Notes under the pieces: model-generated | What the model saw: the letters and a program-made list of their open reading frames with translations, nothing else | The model's database searches: none | Told to the model about the DNA's origin: nothing | Translations under genes and position numbers: made by a program | Part shown: piece by piece, positions 6,648 to 9,427 of the stretch | Layout of the letters: each line of letters begins with the position of its first letter | How positions within the stretch are numbered: the stretch's first letter is position 1 | Assembly (NCBI GenBank): GCA_026989405.1 | Contig: JALSJL010000460.1 | Location: forward strand, 1-9,427 | Direction: 5' to 3' | DNA: 9,427 bases | Source of the DNA: Marinosulfonomonas sp. | GTDB taxonomy: Bacteria > Pseudomonadota > Alphaproteobacteria > Rhodobacterales > Rhodobacteraceae

Positions 6648-6743
6648 TCCGCGCCGATGGCGCGCGCCTCAAGCCCCCCGGACCGCAACGGCGGCGACAT
6701 CAGGGCCTGCGACCCGGCTGCCCAGGGGCGCAGGGCTGTGATC

Positions 6744-7085
6744 TCAGCCGACCAGCTTGTCCCACTTGGCGGCGCAGATGAAGTCGTTCTCGCTGAGCCC
6801 GCCGATGGCGTGGGTGGTGAACGTCAGTTCGATATAGCCCCAGCCGAACAGGATTTCCGGGTGATGGCCTTCCTGATCGGCCAGCCAGGCGGCAAGGTTG
6901 GCGTGGTAGACCGGCTTGGCGAAGCCCTTGAACTCCATCCGGCGCCGCAGCTCGGTGGCCGCGTCGTTCAACTGCCAGTCGTCATGCAGGTCTTTCATCA
7001 TCGCGCGCGCGTCGTCGCCTTCGATCGGCGGCACGCCGCCCTCACAGGGCACGCAGGACTTGTCGCTCAGATCACAGGTGGTCAT
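6744..7085 (-). CDS. phhB: Pterin-4a-carbinolamine dehydratase
   Basis: PhhB dehydrates the 4a-hydroxy-tetrahydropterin released by phenylalanine hydroxylase, so that the cofactor can be reduced and reused. The 113-residue cytoplasmic protein has the family signature EGHHPE (His74, His75, Pro76), with Trp82 soon after. A further conserved histidine, THAIGGLSEND (His92), lies further on. The middle reads WQLNDAATELRRRMEFKGF, typical of the alpha/beta fold. The N-terminus carries Cys4, Cys11 and Cys14 in a CVPCEGG segment, found in one branch of the family. The ATG has a strong AGGGAG site. It follows phhA by 11 bases, so the two are almost certainly co-transcribed and jointly controlled. Confidence 0.95.
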   Translation of the reverse strand: MTTCDLSDKSCVPCEGGVPPIEGDDARAMMKDLHDDWQLNDAATELRRRMEFKGFAKPVYHANLAAWLADQEGHHPEILFGWGYIELTFTTHAIGGLSENDFICAAKWDKLVG

Positions 7086-7096
7086 CGTTTTCTCCC

Positions 7097-7894
7097 TCAG
7101 GATGCTTTCCGGGCCGGTTCGAATACAGGGCCGAACAATCCCCGGGATTGCGCGTCATGCACATCCGCCAAAAGGTCGCGTTCGGCGGCGGCAAACAGAT
7201 CATCCACGCATTCGAGCACGAAGTAAATCGGTTGGTGGATGTCGATCCGGTAGGGCGTGCGCAGGATATCGATCACATCGAACGGGCGACGAATGGCGTC
7301 GGGGCTGGTCACGCTCCAGGGCAGTTCCGTCGGGCTTGAGGCCAGCCCCGACCCCAACGCCCTGATCTGCCCCTTTTCGCGCGTGAGGCCGAATTCGATG
7401 GTGAACCAATACAGCCGGATCAGCCAGGGATAGTCCTTTGGCTCGGCACGCAGACCGGCGGCGCCAATTGCCTGCGAAAACCCGGCAAAGCGCGGATCCG
7501 TCAACAGCGGCGTGTGGCCGAAAATCTCGTGGAAGATGTCCGGCTCCTTGATGTAGTCGAAATCCCTGCGCGAGCGGATGAACGAGGCCGCGGGAAAGCG
7601 GCGTTCCGACAGCATGCGGAAAAACCGCCCGAACCCGATCAGGGCCGGCACCGGCTCGACCCGCCAGCCGGTCAGCCCGCGCAGCACCTCCGAAACCTCG
7701 GCGGTTTGCGGAACCCGGTCACCTGGCAGGGCCAACCGCCCGAGGCCCTCAAGATAGGGTTCTGCCGCGAACTTGCGCACATTTGGAAGCTGGCGCGCGA
7801 TCAGGTCGCGCCAGACCGCATGTTCCGCACCGGTGTAATGGATCGTCCCGTCCGGCCCCGGCGTTTTCGCTTCATAGGCACTTTTCTTGCTCAT
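7097..7894 (-). CDS. phhA: Phenylalanine 4-hydroxylase
   Basis: PhhA is an iron- and tetrahydropterin-dependent monooxygenase that converts phenylalanine to tyrosine, supplying tyrosine or starting Phe breakdown. The 265-residue protein is the catalytic domain only, as usual in bacteria, without the regulatory ACT domain of animal enzymes. The iron ligands are visible: His122 and His127 in FHEIFGHTPLL and Glu167 in FTIEFGL. PEPDIFHE-like context is present (IKEPDIFHE), and VPALIGFGRFF marks the pterin side. An excellent AAGGAGGT site sits 5 bases before the chosen ATG. The frame stays open far upstream through the divergent regulator, but that part is a shadow. It heads the phhA-phhB operon and is divergent from an Lrp-type regulator. 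Confidence 0.96.
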   Translation of the reverse strand: MSKKSAYEAKTPGPDGTIHYTGAEHAVWRDLIARQLPNVRKFAAEPYLEGLGRLALPGDRVPQTAEVSEVLRGLTGWRVEPVPALIGFGRFFRMLSERRFPAASFIRSRRDFDYIKEPDIFHEIFGHTPLLTDPRFAGFSQAIGAAGLRAEPKDYPWLIRLYWFTIEFGLTREKGQIRALGSGLASSPTELPWSVTSPDAIRRPFDVIDILRTPYRIDIHQPIYFVLECVDDLFAAAERDLLADVHDAQSRGLFGPVFEPARKAS

Positions 7895-8014
7895 CAGACA
7901 CCTCCTTGCTGCGAATATTCTGTCAGGTTTTCCCAGGATTTTTCTTTCCAATATCCGCCGATCTGCTAATAACGAGGTCGTATTTTTCGTGTTCTCCAAT
8001 CGATCGGTAATTTC
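7895..8014. promoter_or_regulatory. Divergent control region between phhA and the Lrp-type regulator
   Basis: The 120-base region is AT-richer than the flanking genes and must carry promoters for both directions. I could not find a convincing sigma-70 pair for either gene, which fits activator-dependent control. The perfect palindrome GAATATTC (7913-7920) stands out. On the minus strand it extends to CAGAATATT, which matches the first nine positions of the E. coli Lrp consensus (YAGHAWATT). The second half-site is absent. It lies about 20 bases before the phhA start, so it may fall within the leader. Confidence 0.5.
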
Positions 8015-8482
8015 ATGCCCGAGCTTAACAAACAGGACCGGCAAATCCTTGCGATCTTGCAAAGCGACGGAAAGATCAGCACGCAGGATCTGGCCGAACG
8101 CTGCGGCATGTCGACCAGCCCGTGTTGGCGCCGGGTGCGCAAACTGGAAGAGGCCGGGCTGATCAAGGGCTATGTCGCCCTGCTCTCGACCCGGGCATTG
8201 GGGTTGAAAACCCGGGCCTATGTCCATGTTTCGCTGATCGACCACACGGAAACGAGCATTCGGATTTTTGACGAATTCGTCGCCGGCCACGATGAAATCG
8301 TCGAATGCTGCTCGATCACCGGGTCCGACGATTATCTGCTGAAGGTCGTGGCCACTGACCCGGAGGCCCTGGAGCAATTCATCATGAAACGCATCCTGGG
8401 CCTCGGGATCGTGCGCTCTTCGACCACCCATTTCGTCTTGCGCCAGAAGAAATACACAACGGCCCTGCCGCTCGAAACCTGA
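8015..8482 (+). CDS. Lrp/AsnC family transcriptional regulator
   Basis: This 155-residue protein has the standard Lrp/AsnC layout. The N-terminal winged helix-turn-helix starts NKQDRQILAILQSDGKIS (5-22) and includes the recognition helix in MSTSPCWRRVRKLEEAGLIKGY (32-53). A beta hinge (VALLSTRALGL) follows, then a RAM ligand-binding domain with GSDDYLLKVVA (103-113). Such proteins form dimers to octamers and respond to amino acids. Being divergent from phhA-phhB across 120 bases, it most likely controls that operon in response to phenylalanine or tyrosine, and probably its own expression. The ligand is inferred from context only. The ribosome binding site is weak (GGTAA). The start fits the family length and no better in-frame start is seen. 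Confidence 0.93.
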   Translation: MPELNKQDRQILAILQSDGKISTQDLAERCGMSTSPCWRRVRKLEEAGLIKGYVALLSTRALGLKTRAYVHVSLIDHTETSIRIFDEFVAGHDEIVECCSITGSDDYLLKVVATDPEALEQFIMKRILGLGIVRSSTTHFVLRQKKYTTALPLET

Positions 8483-8510
8483 GCCGGAAAATTCGCCGCA
8501 GGCGGACCAC

Positions 8511-8539
8511 TGGACGTCGCGACTCCAATTCCTTATATA
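8511..8539 (+). promoter_or_regulatory. Promoter of sufT
   Basis: TGGACG (8511-8516) and TATATA (8534-8539) are 17 bases apart, 28 bases before the sufT start codon. It indicates that sufT is expressed separately from the upstream regulator, although no clear terminator lies between the two genes. Confidence 0.5.
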
Positions 8540-8566
8540 AAGACTAAGAAATCAAGTGAGGCTCCG

Positions 8567-8929
8567 ATGACCGCAGAAGCAAACAAGATCGAAGGCACGC
8601 CGCTGATCAAGCCGTCAAGCACGCATCATCCGCTATATGTCGACGTGGTCATTGCCTGCCGTTCGGTGTTCGACCCGGAGATACCGGTGAACATCTATGA
8701 TCTCGGCCTGATCTACACGATCGACATCAACGATGAAAACGACGTGAACATCGCCATGTCCCTGACCGCGCCGGGCTGCCCTGTGGCCGGGGAAATGCCG
8801 GGCTGGGTTGCCGATGCCGTGGGCGCCATTCCGGGCGTCAAGTCGGTCAACGTGGAACTGGTATGGGAGCCGCCGTGGGGCATGGAAATGATGTCCGATG
8901 AAGCGCGGCTGGAACTGGGCTTCATGTAA
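8567..8929 (+). CDS. sufT: SufT-type iron-sulfur cluster maturation protein (MIP18/DUF59 family)
   Basis: SufT-like proteins take part in assembling or delivering Fe-S clusters, probably as accessory maturation factors. The 120-residue protein is a single MIP18 domain. FDPEIPVNIYDLGLIY (35-50) and TAPGCPVAGEMP (67-78), with the near-invariant Cys71, are the family hallmarks. VELVWEPPWGMEMMS closes the domain. About 25 residues at the N-terminus are variable. PaaD, a relative in phenylacetate breakdown, is longer and has extra C-terminal cysteines, absent here. GAGG precedes the ATG by 5 bases. No suf or isc gene adjoins it in this window, so it is transcribed alone from its own promoter and ends at a strong terminator. 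Confidence 0.9.
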   Translation: MTAEANKIEGTPLIKPSSTHHPLYVDVVIACRSVFDPEIPVNIYDLGLIYTIDINDENDVNIAMSLTAPGCPVAGEMPGWVADAVGAIPGVKSVNVELVWEPPWGMEMMSDEARLELGFM

Positions 8930-8940
8930 GCGCCAAATGA

Positions 8941-8973
8941 AAAGGCACCCGCGGGCCAGAGGCGGGTGCCTTT
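8941..8973. terminator. Bidirectional terminator between sufT and the secreted-protein gene
   Basis: A perfect 12-bp stem pairs AAAGGCACCCGC with GCGGGTGCCTTT around a 9-base loop. The plus strand leaves the stem with a TTT run. The minus strand leaves it with TTTTCATTT. It begins 11 bases after the sufT stop and lies 22 bases after the convergent gene's stop, so it can serve both. Confidence 0.85.
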
Positions 8974-8995
8974 GATGGTCGCATGAGGTTTGCGG

Positions 8996-9283
8996 TTACT
9001 TCATGATTGCCGAGGTGATGTCCAAAAGATTGTTGACGGAATCGCAGTTCTCGTGCTCGACGCCTTCGCACTGCTCTTTCGCATCCTGAAGAAGCTTGTG
9101 CACAAGTTCCAGGTGCTTTGCGGCCGGAGGATCGCCCGGAACGGCATTGACAACGATGCGACCGCAAAGCGGGCCGAGGCAAATAGCAATGCCGTGTCCC
9201 TTGGCAAACGCAGGTGCGCTTGTCACAGTCGAGAGCAATACGCCCGCGGCAAGGAGTTTGGTCACGGAATTCGGTTTCTTCAT
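8996..9283 (-). CDS. Small secreted four-cysteine protein of unknown function
   Basis: I do not recognise this 95-residue protein. It has a textbook Sec signal peptide: a basic start MKKPNSVTK, a hydrophobic core LLAAGVLLSTVTSA, and an APAFA cleavage site predicted after residue 27. The mature 68 residues contain exactly four cysteines (Cys35, Cys40, Cys72, Cys80), suited to two periplasmic disulfides. A short hydrophobic stretch IAICLGPLCGRIVVNAV (32-48) is followed by a helix-prone acidic part, KHLELVHKLLQDAKEQCEGV, and a final helix SVNNLLDITSAIMK. GGAG sits 7 bases before the chosen ATG. An upstream ATG at 9322 would add 13 residues and spoil the signal peptide. The gene is alone, with an AT-rich upstream region holding a palindrome. 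It could be a periplasmic stress, binding or effector-like protein; the sequence does not say which. Confidence 0.75.
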   Translation of the reverse strand: MKKPNSVTKLLAAGVLLSTVTSAPAFAKGHGIAICLGPLCGRIVVNAVPGDPPAAKHLELVHKLLQDAKEQCEGVEHENCDSVNNLLDITSAIMK

Positions 9284-9350
9284 GTTTGTTCTCCGAAAAG
9301 TTGCGGTTAGAACTTGAAACACTCTTTAATCAGCGTAAAAAAATCTCTCG

Positions 9351-9373
9351 ATTGTGTATAAATTATGAACAAT
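9351..9373. promoter_or_regulatory. 23-bp near-palindrome, candidate operator
   Basis: The left arm ATTGTGTATAA and right arm TTATGAACAAT lie around a central A. Nine of eleven positions are complementary, mismatching only at positions 6 and 7 of each arm. It is 68-90 bases upstream of the secreted-protein start, in the most AT-rich part of the window. The symmetry and length suit a dimeric repressor or activator. I cannot assign the regulator family. Confidence 0.45.
9353..9361 (-). promoter_or_regulatory. DnaA box (TTATACACA) in the right-hand AT-rich region
   Basis: On the minus strand the nonamer TTATACACA fits the DnaA consensus TTATNCACA exactly. It overlaps the left arm of the near-palindrome, so the same bases may serve either role. 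It is the second perfect box in this window. Confidence 0.35.
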
Positions 9374-9427
9374 AAGTGGAATTTTTCGGAGCATCGGGCC
9401 TGCGGCGACGCTACACTTGAATTGATA

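Larger units (their letters stand above)
9291..9391 (-). repeat. Inverted repeat that could hide the ribosome binding site of the secreted-protein gene
   Basis: CTCCGAAAA (9291-9299 on the plus strand) and TTTTCGGAG (9383-9391) are perfect 9-bp inverted repeats. In a minus-strand transcript starting beyond 9391, the upstream copy would read CTCCGAAAA and pair with TTTTCGGAG, which contains the GGAG ribosome binding site. The 83-base spacer includes the AT-rich palindrome. Whether it is transcribed depends on where the promoter lies. Confidence 0.35.

Noticed and set aside
6650..6664. Hairpin CGCGCC-gat-GGCGCG between phhB and tgt as a terminator
   Set aside because: No T-tract follows on the minus strand and the stem is short.
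6031..6741. Plus-strand open frame of 236 codons opposite tgt
   Set aside because: Antisense to conserved Tgt, with no family-like sequence or ribosome binding site.
7895..8431. Extension of the phhA frame upstream to a 444-residue protein
   Set aside because: The extension runs through the regulator gene on the opposite strand. The AAGGAGGT site before the ATG at 7894 and the normal bacterial enzyme length decide for the shorter form.
9095..9106. Perfect 12-bp palindrome CTTGTGCACAAG
   Set aside because: It lies inside the secreted-protein coding region, encodes ordinary Leu-Val-His-Lys codons and has no partner sites. Probably chance.
9310..9427. Replication origin in the right-hand AT-rich region
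   Set aside because: Only one perfect DnaA box is visible and no origin-associated gene lies nearby. A promoter region explains the AT-richness.

Overview
The window looks like ordinary chromosomal DNA of an alphaproteobacterium, perhaps a Rhodobacterales-type one. It is GC-rich, with high GC at third codon positions in the long genes and clear GGAG-type ribosome binding sites. It holds core genes (Lon, HU family, Tgt, SufT, two tRNA-Val). Taxonomy is inferred from gene content and style only. I see no mobile element, CRISPR array, rRNA or phage gene.

Left block (1-4210, all minus strand). In transcription order it runs lon, terminator, an HU-family gene, tRNA-Val(CAC), terminator, a histidine-phosphatase gene, tRNA-Val(TAC), then the start of a sulfide:quinone-reductase-like flavoprotein that meets a stop codon at the window edge. 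The lon-HU order matches the well-known lon-hupB neighbourhood, but this HU has a 40-residue Ser/Thr/Pro/Lys tail and no recognisable RNPxTG arm tip. Each tRNA has its own TTGAAC-17-TAxxAx promoter overlapping the end of the gene before it. A perfect DnaA box covers the probable -35 element of the HU gene.

Middle block (4211-6612). A roughly 300-base region with no supported gene separates lon from a plus-strand gene for an unrecognised multi-pass membrane protein with a soluble C-terminal domain. It converges, with a 14-base gap, on tgt (queuosine tRNA modification).

Aromatic block (6744-8482). phhA and phhB are 11 bases apart on the minus strand. They encode phenylalanine 4-hydroxylase and pterin-4a-carbinolamine dehydratase, which make tyrosine from phenylalanine and recycle the pterin cofactor. 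An Lrp/AsnC regulator is divergent from them across 120 bases and is the obvious candidate to sense an amino acid and control the pair. tgt lies downstream on the same strand, an interesting neighbour because queuosine and tetrahydropterin-dependent Phe hydroxylation are linked in animal cells.

Right block (8511-9427). A stand-alone sufT gene with its own promoter converges, across a strong bidirectional terminator, on a gene for a small secreted four-cysteine protein. The AT-rich upstream region of that gene holds a 23-bp near-palindrome, a second perfect DnaA box and a 9-nt sequence complementary to its ribosome binding site. No single new system is evident. The best leads are the secreted protein with its leader, the atypical HU with a DnaA box in its promoter, the phhA-phhB-tgt arrangement, and the membrane protein of unknown family.
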